Both the position numbers and the translations under genes were made by a program. Below are positions 17,505 to 26,066 of a stretch of DNA of 64,000 nt, piece by piece. The notes under the pieces are model-generated. The model saw nothing but the letters and a program-made list of their open reading frames with translations, had not been told where the DNA came from and searched no databases. The stretch covers positions 62,001 to 126,000 of the forward strand of contig NZ_LGEN01000004.1 of NCBI RefSeq assembly GCF_001507855.1. The letters are read 5' to 3'. The DNA is from Halomonas sp. 54_146 (GTDB taxonomy: Bacteria > Pseudomonadota > Gammaproteobacteria > Pseudomonadales > Halomonadaceae). Every line of letters starts with the position of its first letter. Positions within the stretch are counted from its first letter, which is position 1.

Positions 17505-18032
17505 ATGGCAACGCGCCGCTGGCAGTCGCTATTGTTAAATGCCCTGCGTTTTGAGGCTGGCTGGCTGCTCTGTGTGTTCGGTGGCTCGTGGGTCGCTGCA
17601 TTCGCCGGGGGTGGATTATTAGCGTGGCACCTGTGGCGCTGCGGTTTACCCGGCGAATGGCGCTTTATTGCCGGGTTTGCGCTGCTCGGGCTGGTGGTTG
17701 ATGGCGGGTTGCACCTGCTGGGCGGTTTTGATTTTAACGATCAAACGCTGGTGCTGGGTCTTTTGCCGCTCTGGCTATGGATGCTGTGGCCGCTGTTTGC
17801 CACCCTGGTTTTTCACTCGCTGGCCTGGCTGTGGCGCTACCCACTGCTCGCCGCGCTTTGTGGGGCGGTCAGCGGCCCGCTTTCTTACTATGGCGGCGCG
17901 CTTCTGGCAGGGGTCAGCATTGCGCCCTGGCTACTTCCCGTGCAGGCACTCATCTGGGCGGCGCTGTGTGTGGGCATCAGCCGCTACTCTGCTCGCTCTT
18001 CCAACCGGCTAGCCAGCCAACCGACTCAGTAA
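17505..18032 (+). CDS. DUF2878 membrane protein
   Basis: A 175-residue integral membrane protein with about five hydrophobic helices. It starts immediately after the stop of the CFA-synthase-like gene. The opening RRWQSLLLNALRFEAGWLLC and the pair LGLVVDGGLHLLGGFDF are typical of DUF2878. It commonly ends DUF1365/CFA operons, and is probably a membrane partner of the lipid-modifying enzymes; no function is known. Its 3' end overlaps the convergent GGDEF-EAL gene by 7 bases, so the operon ends here. Confidence 0.88.
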   Translation: MATRRWQSLLLNALRFEAGWLLCVFGGSWVAAFAGGGLLAWHLWRCGLPGEWRFIAGFALLGLVVDGGLHLLGGFDFNDQTLVLGLLPLWLWMLWPLFATLVFHSLAWLWRYPLLAALCGAVSGPLSYYGGALLAGVSIAPWLLPVQALIWAALCVGISRYSARSSNRLASQPTQ

Positions 18033-19879
18033 GCGTCTACCGTTTTAGCAGGCACCCCTAGTGGCGCAGGCACTAGGCGCGCTTCCAAATCAGCAGCAGA
18101 CAGCGGCTTAGAAAAATAGAACCCTTGAACGCTTGTACAGCCTGCATCAACTAAAAACTGGCACTGTTCCTTGGTTTCAACGCCTTCGGCAATCACCTCA
18201 AGCCCCATGCCTTCGGCCATCGCCAATACGGCTTTAACGATCGAAGCATCGGCTTGATCATTGGGCAGCTCTTTAATGAAAGCGCGGTCGAGTTTGATTT
18301 TATCGACCGGCAGACGCTTCAAATAGCCTAGCGATGAGTAGCCAGTGCCAAAATCGTCAATGGCAATCGCAAAGCCTTGGTCACGCAAGCCTTGTAGGCG
18401 CGGCCTCATTTCTCCCGCGCGCTCATCTAATAACACCGATTCGGTCAGCTCTAAGCCAATCTGGGAAGGGTTCAAATGGTAGCGCTTTAAGCAAGACGAT
18501 AGCTGGCTTTCCAGGTCGCCTTGAAAAAGCTGCAGCGCCGAAATATTGACCCAAATAGTCAGCTGCGGCATGGCGCTATTAAGCCAATGCGCCTGCTGAG
18601 CGCAGGCTTTTTCGATCACCCAAGCGCCTAGCTGGGTCATCAAGCCGTGGCGTTCTGCCAGTGGAATAAAGTCACCGGGTGAAATCATGCCATCTTGCGG
18701 GTGACGCCAACGCAGCAGCGCCTCCATACCGACCATGTCACCGCTGCTAGGCTCATGCTGGGTTTGATAATGCAGCTCTAATTGATCTCCGGAAATAAGC
18801 GCTGCCCGTAGCTCACTGACCAGCGCTAGCTGGGGGTTATCCTGCTTATCCAGCGCAGGCCGAAAGCGCTGGCTATGGTTGCGGCCAAGCCGCTTGGCAC
18901 TGTAAAGCGCCGACTCTAAGCGCTGGAAGAGTACGCCCGAGTCTTTACCATCTTCAGGTGCCCGGCAGCTACCGATAGTGAGACCCAAACGCAGCGATTG
19001 ATCATTAAGCTCAAATGGCCGGCTCATGTGCTCGCGCAGTGTCGCCACCCACTTATCGTGATCATCAAAAGTGGTGGTGCGGATCACCATAAATTCATCG
19101 CCACCCAAGCGACCCACAATACTGCCCGCCACGTAGCCGGTTAATCGCTGGGCAAAGCGCGCTAACAGGCGATCGCCTTGCTCAACCCCCATGCTGTCGT
19201 TCACCGACTTCAAGCCATCGATATCCACCAAAGCCATATCCAAGCTTTCACCGGCACGCATATGGCGCAGGCGAGAGCCCAGTAAATCGTGCAAGCGCCG
19301 ACGATTAGGCAGGCCGGTAAGCGGGTCTTCAAAGCCGATACGACGCAAGTCATTCTCACGGGCTTTCTGCGCCGAAATATCGGTAAACATATTGATAAAG
19401 TGAGTGATTTTGCCGTTTTTATCCGTCACCGCACGCACTTTTAGCCACTCGGGATACTCATCGCCGTGCTTACGGCGGTTCCACATTTCGCCTTCCCAGC
19501 GCCCCGTACTTTTCAGCGTACTCCAAAATTTTTGGTAAAACGCTTTATCGTGGCGCGGCGCGGCGAGGGTCTCCAGTTTTAACCCCTGCACTTCCTGCCC
19601 CGAGTAGCCGGTAATTTCGGTGAAGGCAGCATTCACCGAGATGACGCGATTTTGAGTATCGCTAATCACCATCGCGTCGCTGGTGATGGCCAATGCGTCT
19701 TGCGTCAGGCGCAGGCGTAGCTGCTGTTGGCGAATTTGGTTCCAGGCATCCCAAAGCCCAAACGCAACAAAGGCTGCTGCTACCAAACGGAGCATGGAAT
19801 CTGGAATCCAGACACAGGCGGGCAGTGCCGCCAGCGCGACCCAGACTAATGGACGATTAAGTGAAACCGGAGGCCACAT
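18026..19879 (-). CDS. PAS-GGDEF-EAL cyclic-di-GMP enzyme, membrane bound
   Basis: A 617-residue protein. It has a hydrophobic N-terminus (about residues 8-45, one or two membrane spans), a PAS/PAC sensor (about 60-180), GGDEF (about 190-345) and EAL (about 365-605). The cyclase signature GRLGGDEF is intact but no RxxD inhibitory site sits five residues before it. The EAL domain keeps the catalytic set: EALLRW, NIS, TES, DDFGTGYSS, KIKLD, AEGVET and QGFYFSKP. Phosphodiesterase activity is therefore likely, with the GGDEF domain either active or GTP-regulatory. The PAS ligand is unknown. It probably helps set c-di-GMP for the motility genes farther along. Confidence 0.93.
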   Translation of the reverse strand: MWPPVSLNRPLVWVALAALPACVWIPDSMLRLVAAAFVAFGLWDAWNQIRQQQLRLRLTQDALAITSDAMVISDTQNRVISVNAAFTEITGYSGQEVQGLKLETLAAPRHDKAFYQKFWSTLKSTGRWEGEMWNRRKHGDEYPEWLKVRAVTDKNGKITHFINMFTDISAQKARENDLRRIGFEDPLTGLPNRRRLHDLLGSRLRHMRAGESLDMALVDIDGLKSVNDSMGVEQGDRLLARFAQRLTGYVAGSIVGRLGGDEFMVIRTTTFDDHDKWVATLREHMSRPFELNDQSLRLGLTIGSCRAPEDGKDSGVLFQRLESALYSAKRLGRNHSQRFRPALDKQDNPQLALVSELRAALISGDQLELHYQTQHEPSSGDMVGMEALLRWRHPQDGMISPGDFIPLAERHGLMTQLGAWVIEKACAQQAHWLNSAMPQLTIWVNISALQLFQGDLESQLSSCLKRYHLNPSQIGLELTESVLLDERAGEMRPRLQGLRDQGFAIAIDDFGTGYSSLGYLKRLPVDKIKLDRAFIKELPNDQADASIVKAVLAMAEGMGLEVIAEGVETKEQCQFLVDAGCTSVQGFYFSKPLSAADLEARLVPAPLGVPAKTVDAY

Positions 19880-20011
19880 GGCGATTCGCTATATCCTATA
19901 CAAAAATTAACCTAGATAAACACTAGCGTCAGGTGCCATGTTAATCATGCCGCCCAATAAAAAGCTTAAATACAGCATCTTACGTCAATAAAGCGTTGAC
20001 TGTGCATAATC

Positions 20012-20120
20012 GGCAGTTATTCATCTGCATTGCGGCACACATGGCAGTTATCGACCGAACTACGCAAAACTGTAGATGGCAGTTATAAATTGTAGATCGC
20101 AGTAATAAATAGTCAGTTAC
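20012..20120. repeat. Repeated GGCAGTTAT motifs and a 20-bp tandem repeat upstream of fabA
   Basis: GGCAGTTAT occurs exactly at 20012, 20043 and 20078, with variants at 20098 (CGCAGTAAT) and 20112 (GTCAGTTAC). The interval 20071-20110 is two 20-base units that differ at two positions. The 306-base gap between the divergent GGDEF-EAL and fabA genes holds this block and a TTGACT hexamer at 19996-20001, and no gene. It looks like a multi-site operator for the fabAB promoter; it does not resemble the FabR or DesT palindromes. Confidence 0.65.
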
Positions 20121-20184
20121 GTGCATTCGGTTGATTCGGGAAGTAGACTAGCCTCACAACCAATTTGATATTCGGAACGATTCA

Positions 20185-20700
20185 GTGACCAAGCAACATT
20201 CCTTTGATCGCGAAGAACTGCTGGCCTGCTCGCGGGGCGAGCTATTTGGCCCCGGGAACGCACAGCTTCCGGCTCCTAACATGCTGATGCTTGATCGCAT
20301 TATGCATATTCACAAAGAAGGCGGCGAGCATGGCAAGGGCGAACTGATCGCCGAGCTGGATATCACCCCTGATTTGTGGTTTTTTGATTGCCACTTTCCC
20401 GGCGATCCTGTCATGCCTGGTTGTCTCGGCTTGGATGCCATGTGGCAACTGGTCGGTTTTTACTTGGGCTGGCTAGGCCACCCGGGGCGCGGGCGTGCGC
20501 TTGGCTGTGGTGAGGTTAAGTTCAGCGGGCAGATCCTGCCTGATGCACAAAAAGTGACCTATAGCATTAATATTAAGCGTATTATTACCCGGCGCCTTAT
20601 TCTGGGTATCGCCGACGGAACGGTAACCGTCGACGGGCGCGACATCTATCAGGCTAATGATCTGCGCGTTGGCCTATTCACCTCCACTGCGAATTTCTGA
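20185..20700 (+). CDS. fabA: 3-hydroxydecanoyl-ACP dehydratase/isomerase FabA
   Basis: A 171-residue hot-dog enzyme, the usual FabA length. It dehydrates 3-hydroxydecanoyl-ACP and isomerises trans-2 to cis-3-decenoyl-ACP, the branch point to unsaturated fatty acids. The active-site His lies in [13 protein letters not shown] and the catalytic Asp in CLGLDAMWQ, both intact. It starts with GTG. It is followed by fabB after 13 bases, the standard fabAB operon of anaerobic-type unsaturated fatty acid synthesis. The repeat block upstream probably carries its control. Confidence 0.97.
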   Translation: MTKQHSFDREELLACSRGELFGPGNAQLPAPNMLMLDRIMHIHKEGGEHGKGELIAELDITPDLWFFDCHFPGDPVMPGCLGLDAMWQLVGFYLGWLGHPGRGRALGCGEVKFSGQILPDAQKVTYSINIKRIITRRLILGIADGTVTVDGRDIYQANDLRVGLFTSTANF

Positions 20701-20713
20701 ACAGGAGGCTCCC

Positions 20714-21931
20714 ATGCGACGAGTGGTAGTCACTGGCCTTGGCATTGTATCGTGCCTTGGCAATGACCAACGACAGGTCCTGGACGCGCTCAAAAATGGG
20801 CGTAGCGGTATTCGTTTCAAGGAAGAGTATGCCGAGCGTGGCTTTCGAAGCCATGTAGCCGGCAGCGTCGATATTGATCTTGACGCCCTCATTGACCGCA
20901 AGCTGCGCCGCTTTATGGGCGACGCCGCCGCCTATGCGTATGTCTCTATGACTCAGGCCGTTGAAGATTCAGGGCTTTCTGAGGATCAGGTATCCAACGA
21001 GCGGACCGGCTTAATTGCAGGCTCTGGCGGTGCTTCAAGCGCCAACCAAGTTGAAGCCGCCGACCTAATGCGTGAAAAAGGACTACGCCGTGTGGGCCCC
21101 TATCGGGTTACTCGCACCATGGGTAGTACTGTTTCTGCGTGCTTGGCCACGCCGTTTAAAATCAAAGGCGTGAATTACTCCATCTCCTCTGCCTGTGCCA
21201 CCTCGGCGCATTGTATTGGCAGCGCCATGGAGCAAATCCAGCTAGGTAAGCAGGACGTGGTATTTGCCGGCGGTGGCGAAGAAGAGCACTGGACGCTCTC
21301 GTGCCTGTTTGATGCCATGGGCGCACTGTCTACCCACTACAACGACACGCCCGACAAAGCTTCACGCCCTTATGATCAGGCACGCGACGGCTTTGTGATT
21401 GCGGGTGGTGGCGGCATGCTGGTGCTGGAAGAGTTGGAACACGCTAAAGCGCGTGGTGCCAAGATCTACGGCGAGCTAGTGGGCTATGGCGCAACCTCTG
21501 ATGGCCACGATATGGTTGCCCCTTCCGGTGAAGGCGCGATGCGCTGCATGAATCAGGCAATGGCCACGGTTGAGGGTAAGATTGACTATATCAACACCCA
21601 CGGCACCTCTACGCCTGTTGGCGATGTTGCCGAGCTTAAAGCAATACGTGAGGTGTTTGGCAACACAACGCCTGCGATGAGCTCGACCAAATCGCTCACC
21701 GGCCACTCGCTGGGTGCCACCGGTGTACAGGAAGCGATCTACTCACTGCTGATGATGCAGCACAATTTCATAGCGGCATCCGCCAACATCGAAAACCTGG
21801 ATGAGCAGGCTGATGGCTTTGATATTGTCACCGAACGCCGGGATGACGTGACTATCGAGCGTGCATTATCCAATAGCTTCGGTTTTGGCGGCACCAATGC
21901 CTGTTTAGTCTTCCAGCGCTTTAACGACTAA
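20714..21931 (+). CDS. fabB: 3-oxoacyl-ACP synthase I FabB
   Basis: A 405-residue condensing enzyme. It has the catalytic Cys in [12 protein letters not shown], the two His in NTHGTST and TGHSLGATG, and [12 protein letters not shown] at the C-terminus. It elongates cis-3-decenoyl-ACP made by FabA. The start is the ATG at 20714 after a very strong AGGAGG; the frame is open upstream but those codons overlap fabA. A strong terminator follows. Confidence 0.97.
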   Translation: MRRVVVTGLGIVSCLGNDQRQVLDALKNGRSGIRFKEEYAERGFRSHVAGSVDIDLDALIDRKLRRFMGDAAAYAYVSMTQAVEDSGLSEDQVSNERTGLIAGSGGASSANQVEAADLMREKGLRRVGPYRVTRTMGSTVSACLATPFKIKGVNYSISSACATSAHCIGSAMEQIQLGKQDVVFAGGGEEEHWTLSCLFDAMGALSTHYNDTPDKASRPYDQARDGFVIAGGGGMLVLEELEHAKARGAKIYGELVGYGATSDGHDMVAPSGEGAMRCMNQAMATVEGKIDYINTHGTSTPVGDVAELKAIREVFGNTTPAMSSTKSLTGHSLGATGVQEAIYSLLMMQHNFIAASANIENLDEQADGFDIVTERRDDVTIERALSNSFGFGGTNACLVFQRFND

Positions 21932-21961
21932 TGCTGATAAGACTACAAGCATGATGAACAC

Positions 21962-21989
21962 AAAAACGGCGCCTTCGAGCGCCGTTTTT
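21962..21989. terminator. Bidirectional intrinsic terminator between fabB and plsC-like gene
   Basis: AAAAACGGCGC (21962-21972) and GCGCCGTTTTT (21979-21989) are perfectly complementary around a 6-base loop. The T run works on both strands, ending fabAB on plus and the convergent acyltransferase gene on minus. Confidence 0.9.
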
Positions 21990-22048
21990 GGATAACAAAA
22001 AAGAGGCGTAAAAGAGCAGCAAAGAAGTACGGTTAACGAGCAGTACGG

Positions 22049-22783
22049 TTAACGCGAGGTTGGCCGCGGCACTTCAGAGATCTCCTGCAGCTGCGCCTCA
22101 ATCCACGCTTCCACGTCCGCAAGAACCTCATCTGGCATACGCCCTGCCGTTTCGATTGGCTTACCAATGCGAACACGCAGTACGCCTGGCCGCTTGACCC
22201 AATGACGCCCAGGCCAACGCTCACCGGCGTTATGGGCCACCGGTAAGACCGGCACCCCCGCACGACACGCCACCACGCTGCCGCTTTTGTTATAGCGCTT
22301 GCGAATGCCTGGGTCTACCCGCGTGCCCTCAGGAAAAATCAGCACCGACAACCCTGACCCTAGCCGCTCCACGCCCTGAGTGAGCACTTGCTTCATTGCC
22401 CGCGCCGGTTTGGAACGATCCAGGCTGATCGGGCGAAGTAAACGCAGCCCCCAGCCAAAAATAGGCAGGCGCAGCAACTCCCGCTTGAGAACGGTACATA
22501 CCGGCGGCTTCATTACCTGCAGAAACACCGTTTCCCATTCGCACTGGTGATTAGCCTGAATCACACAGGGCCCGCTGGGCAGGTTTTCTCGCCCTTGAAT
22601 GTCGTAGCGAACGCCGCAGGCAATACGAAACCAGACCATTAAAAAGTAGTTATACAAATTGAGTAAGCGATAACGGCCAGACAACGGAAGAAACGGCGCG
22701 ATGGGCAAAAACAGGATGCCGATCATCAGCATGGCAAAAAAGTAGCCGGCATAAAATACCAGGCTGCGAACCACATTTATCAA
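22049..22783 (-). CDS. 1-acyl-sn-glycerol-3-phosphate acyltransferase (PlsC family)
   Basis: A 244-residue membrane acyltransferase. A long hydrophobic N-terminus (residues 5-35) is followed by motif I NHQCEWETVF (an HX4E form of HX4D that is common in this branch), motif III FPEGTR, and motif IV VPVLPVAHN. It makes phosphatidic acid by acylating lysophosphatidic acid at sn-2. Its start overlaps the stop of the RmlD-like gene by 4 bases, so the two are co-transcribed. The nearby fabAB genes fit a lipid-synthesis neighbourhood. Confidence 0.9.
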   Translation of the reverse strand: MINVVRSLVFYAGYFFAMLMIGILFLPIAPFLPLSGRYRLLNLYNYFLMVWFRIACGVRYDIQGRENLPSGPCVIQANHQCEWETVFLQVMKPPVCTVLKRELLRLPIFGWGLRLLRPISLDRSKPARAMKQVLTQGVERLGSGLSVLIFPEGTRVDPGIRKRYNKSGSVVACRAGVPVLPVAHNAGERWPGRHWVKRPGVLRVRIGKPIETAGRMPDEVLADVEAWIEAQLQEISEVPRPTSR

Positions 22784-23670
22784 GCCGACGCTCCTGTGTT
22801 ACTGACACGATTATGCTCACGGATCGAACACCATGCATCAAGCATACGCCCCACCTCTAAACGCCATGGCTTCTGATGGACACCGAAAACATCCAACACC
22901 TGACGGCAATTTAAAACACGGCGAAGTTTAGCATCATGGTGGTGTTTAAGCGGCTGCACCTCCCCCAGCACGACCTCTTCACCGCGGCCTTCAAGGTGCG
23001 TCAACAGCTGGGTGCGCACCATGGACGTAAACGTGAAGGCACTGACCGGCTCGGTGCCCGCAAGGTGATAAGCGCCCCACGCATTCGCACCGCTGGCCTG
23101 CTGCTGCAACATACCAATCAGCGCCATGGCAACAGCGTCCGCCGAGGTAGGGCAAAAAATCACATCTTCTGCGGCGCGTACAGCCTGCTCGGCCATCAAG
23201 CTATCAATGATGTCGTTAAGCCATGCATGGCTGCCCTCTAAGGCGAACAGAGGGCCTAAACGCACGATGAGATGACGCTGAAACTCAGCGCGTATGCGAT
23301 TACCGGTCTGCACCAAACGGCGCAAACTCTCGTCTCGCGGTGCAGGCACCACATGCTCATCAATCGGCACGTCCAGGCCATCTTCGTAAAGCTGATCAGA
23401 AACACACCATACCAGCGCCACGCCTTGAGACAGGCAAGCATCCAAGCAGATGTCTACCGCATCAGCATGGGCGGTGACATCCGCAGGTGCCATGCTTAAT
23501 GGATGTGCCAACGGCGGAATAATCACAGCATCAGGGGCGATTGCCTCAAGGCGCGCCGGAGTGACCGTCACGCCTTGCTCAATGACTAGTTCTGTATCGG
23601 CACGACGACTTGCCTCCCGAGCCAGCGCCAAGCTTAAGCAGTGACCGGCATCCAATATCAGCAGCTTCAC
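22780..23670 (-). CDS. RmlD-like NAD(P)-binding protein (sugar-nucleotide reductase family)
   Basis: A 296-residue protein with a GTG start after AGGAGA. The C-terminal half follows RmlD-type proteins: CVSDQLYEDG, LVQTGNRIRAEFQRHLIVRLGPLFA, WGAYHLAGTEPVSAFTFTSMV and LRRVLNCRQVLDVFG. The N-terminal nucleotide-binding glycine motif is weak (LILDAGHCLSLALA), and the usual catalytic YxxxK is not clear (LVQTGNRIR at that place). It may therefore be a non-catalytic or altered family member. It overlaps the acyltransferase gene by 4 bases. The substrate is unknown and no O-antigen genes are nearby. Confidence 0.7.
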   Translation of the reverse strand: MKLLILDAGHCLSLALAREASRRADTELVIEQGVTVTPARLEAIAPDAVIIPPLAHPLSMAPADVTAHADAVDICLDACLSQGVALVWCVSDQLYEDGLDVPIDEHVVPAPRDESLRRLVQTGNRIRAEFQRHLIVRLGPLFALEGSHAWLNDIIDSLMAEQAVRAAEDVIFCPTSADAVAMALIGMLQQQASGANAWGAYHLAGTEPVSAFTFTSMVRTQLLTHLEGRGEEVVLGEVQPLKHHHDAKLRRVLNCRQVLDVFGVHQKPWRLEVGRMLDAWCSIREHNRVSNTGASA

Positions 23671-23722
23671 GATAGCGTCTCCTCATCACGCTCAACCTCA
23701 CGTTGCGAGGCTAATAATACCG

Positions 23723-24382
23723 TCAAAACGGAATTTCATCGTCGAAGTCATCGAAGTTACCCGGGTCTGGGGCACCATAGCTGCTGTTCTGCTGGTTAGG
23801 CGGTGGCGCTTGATGACTACCCTGCTGCGGCGCTGGCGCGGGGTGAGGCGGCTGCTGAGCACTCTGCCCGCCGGGGTAGTGATTGCCCTGAGGCGCGCCG
23901 CCCTGCGGAGGGTAGCCACCTTGGTTATGAGCGGCAGGGCTGTTTTGAGCCGGTGCGTTCTGAGGGGCGTTTTGGGGCGCGTTCTGAGGAGCGCTTTGGG
24001 AATAGTGGTTATTTTGTGGGGCACCGCCGCCCTGGAAGTCACCGCTGCGACCGTCAAGCATCTGCATATCGTTAGCGACGATTTCCGTCGAGTAGCGGTC
24101 TTGTCCGTTCTGATCCTGCCACTTACGGGTTTGCAGGCGTCCTTCAATGTAGACTTTGGAGCCTTTTTTCAGGTACTGCTGGGCAATTTCGGCGGTTTTA
24201 TTGAACATCACCACGCGGTGCCATTCAGTGCGTTCTTGGCGCTGGCCGCTCTGGCGGTCCATCCAGGTATCAGTAGTGGCCAGGTTTAAGTTCGCCACGG
24301 CCGTACCGCTGGGCGTGAAGCGCACCTCAGGATCCTGCCCCAGGTTGCCAATCAAAATAACCTTGTTAATGCCGCGAGCCAT
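23723..24382 (-). CDS. ssb: Single-stranded DNA-binding protein
   Basis: A 219-residue SSB. It has an OB fold in residues 1-110 ([20 protein letters not shown] ... [20 protein letters not shown]) and then a Gln/Pro/Gly/Asn-rich linker with four NAPQ-type repeats. The acidic tip DFDDEIPF recruits partner proteins. It is longer than E. coli SSB (178) because of the linker. AAAAGGAG precedes the ATG. Unlike in enterics it does not lie divergent from uvrA; a MFS gene is between them. No LexA box of the CTGT-N8-ACAG type is visible upstream. Confidence 0.97.
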   Translation of the reverse strand: MARGINKVILIGNLGQDPEVRFTPSGTAVANLNLATTDTWMDRQSGQRQERTEWHRVVMFNKTAEIAQQYLKKGSKVYIEGRLQTRKWQDQNGQDRYSTEIVANDMQMLDGRSGDFQGGGAPQNNHYSQSAPQNAPQNAPQNAPAQNSPAAHNQGGYPPQGGAPQGNHYPGGQSAQQPPHPAPAPQQGSHQAPPPNQQNSSYGAPDPGNFDDFDDEIPF

Positions 24383-24410
24383 AAGACGCTCCTTTTAATA
24401 AATAGCTGTC

Positions 24411-24463
24411 ATGTAGAGTTATATAGATGTTATGTAGAGTTATATAGATGTTATGTAAAGCTT
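24411..24463. repeat. 21-bp tandem repeat in the ssb promoter region
   Basis: Two identical 21-base units (ATGTAGAGTTATATAGATGTT) at 24411 and 24432, then a partial third unit at 24453-24463. The block starts 28 bases upstream of the ssb ATG and is very AT-rich. A 21-base period is two helical turns, so any bound protein or bend would be in phase. It may contain the ssb -10 and -35 boxes. Confidence 0.85.
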
Positions 24464-24515
24464 ATTGCCAACCGCCGTCTTACATTACCGGCTCGGCTGG
24501 GTTAAGTCGGCTGAA

Positions 24516-25895
24516 TCAAGACTTGGGAGGAGCCATCAGTCTGTTCAGCGCTGCCTGATCAAGCTGCTGTCGGTTGACCTTTAAATAGACCAAACGCTCT
24601 TCCGGCACCACCATCACGTCTTCGACGCCGGCTATATCGGCTAAATGCTCCATCAGCACATCCAGCGCGTCAGCCTGCGTATCGTGCAGCGCGAGAACTT
24701 CGCTGGAAAGCGGCGGCGGCGTAGGCATCCACCACATGGCGATCCACCAGCATAGCGCCAGCCCAGCACAGCCAATAAACACTGCATTGAGGCCGCCGTA
24801 ATGCGCCAGCAAACCGCCCAGCGTACCGCCTAAAAAAGCGCCTAAAAACTGGCTGGTGGAGTAAACGCCCATGGCAGTCCCTTTCGCGCCCGCCGGAGCC
24901 AGCTTACTGAGCATGGAAGGCAGCGTTGCCTCCAGCAAATTAAAGCCGGTAAAGAACACAAACAGCCATACAAACAGCCAATAACCTGGCGATAATGAAA
25001 GCCCCAGCCCCGCTAAACTAATCACAATAGCGCCAATCGCCAGTAAACACATTAAGCGCATGCGCTGCTGCTTTTCCGCCACAATAATCAGCGGCACCAT
25101 AGCGATAAATGCCAGCGCCATAATGCCTAGATACGCCAGCCCATGATACTCAATCGCCACGCCGGCATTTAATAGGCGAAAAGGTACTGCAACAAATATC
25201 GCCATCAGCACTAAGTGCAGGGCAAAAATAGAAACGTCCAGACGCCATAAATCGGGGCGGGTGATCACGCTTTTAAACTGCTGGCGATCCATCCCCACAT
25301 CACGATGGCGTCGCCGCCGCGGCGCGGCAGGCACCCAGCGCCAAAGCACCAGCAGCCCCACCAGCGTCAGCAGCGCGGTAAACCAGAACACACTGGCAAG
25401 CCCTGCCCAGGCAGCAAGCCAAGGCCCTAGCACCATGGCAATCGCAAACGATACGCCAATAGAAAGCCCAATGGTCGCCATGGCGGCGGTGCGCACTTCC
25501 TCACGGGTTTGATCCGCCAGCAGCGCCATAATAGCCGCTGCTACAGCGCCACAGCCTTGAAGCGCCCGCCCGGCGATAACGCCCGCCATGGTATCGGAAA
25601 GTGCCGCCACCACACTGCCGAGGGCAAAAATCACCAGCCCCATCGCAATCACCCGCTTGCGGCCAATGCGATCCGACAGTAAACCGAATGGAATTTGCAG
25701 CGCCGCTTGGGTTAAGCCATAAACGCCCAATGCCACGCCTACCAACAGCGGGGTGGCACCCTCTAGCGTGTCGGCATACAGCGCCAACACCGGCAGCACC
25801 ATAAAAAGACCCAACATGCGAGACGCATAAAGCCCGGCCAACCCGCTGATCGCACGACGTTCAGAGGCCAGCAATAGTGCGGAAACCTTGCGCAT
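24516..25895 (-). CDS. MFS transporter, YajR-like, with C-terminal YAM domain
   Basis: A 459-residue transporter with 12 predicted helices. The signature between helices 2 and 3 is [17 protein letters not shown]. After the last helix about 70 residues form a small soluble domain ([21 protein letters not shown] ... [11 protein letters not shown]), like the ferredoxin-fold YAM domain of E. coli YajR. Substrates are unproven; drug or metabolite export is likely. The open frame continues 69 codons upstream, but the ATG at 25895 opens the recognisable protein and has AAGGG before it. It is divergent from uvrA. Confidence 0.88.
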   Translation of the reverse strand: MRKVSALLLASERRAISGLAGLYASRMLGLFMVLPVLALYADTLEGATPLLVGVALGVYGLTQAALQIPFGLLSDRIGRKRVIAMGLVIFALGSVVAALSDTMAGVIAGRALQGCGAVAAAIMALLADQTREEVRTAAMATIGLSIGVSFAIAMVLGPWLAAWAGLASVFWFTALLTLVGLLVLWRWVPAAPRRRRHRDVGMDRQQFKSVITRPDLWRLDVSIFALHLVLMAIFVAVPFRLLNAGVAIEYHGLAYLGIMALAFIAMVPLIIVAEKQQRMRLMCLLAIGAIVISLAGLGLSLSPGYWLFVWLFVFFTGFNLLEATLPSMLSKLAPAGAKGTAMGVYSTSQFLGAFLGGTLGGLLAHYGGLNAVFIGCAGLALCWWIAMWWMPTPPPLSSEVLALHDTQADALDVLMEHLADIAGVEDVMVVPEERLVYLKVNRQQLDQAALNRLMAPPKS

Positions 25896-26006
25896 AATAC
25901 CCTTGTGGTCAATAAAGAGGCCGAACAGCCTGAGATAACCGTCCATTCTAGCGCTTTGTACCCACGCTGGAAACGCCAAGCGCTGCCCCTCTCCCAATAC
26001 GCAGTT

Positions 26007-26036
26007 TTGCCGGGAGGGGTCAGACAAACGTATAAT
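26007..26036 (+). promoter_or_regulatory. Probable sigma-70 promoter of uvrA
   Basis: TTGCCG (26007-26012), an 18-base spacer and a perfect TATAAT (26031-26036) end 30 bases before the uvrA ATG. No LexA operator is visible around it. Confidence 0.55.
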
Positions 26037-26066
26037 CACGCTTTTGCCGCGCGATTCGAGGTGTTG

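Noticed and set aside
25896..26066. LexA (SOS) box for uvrA
   Set aside because: No CTGT-N8-ACAG or close variant is present between the MFS gene and uvrA; the same holds for the ssb upstream region.
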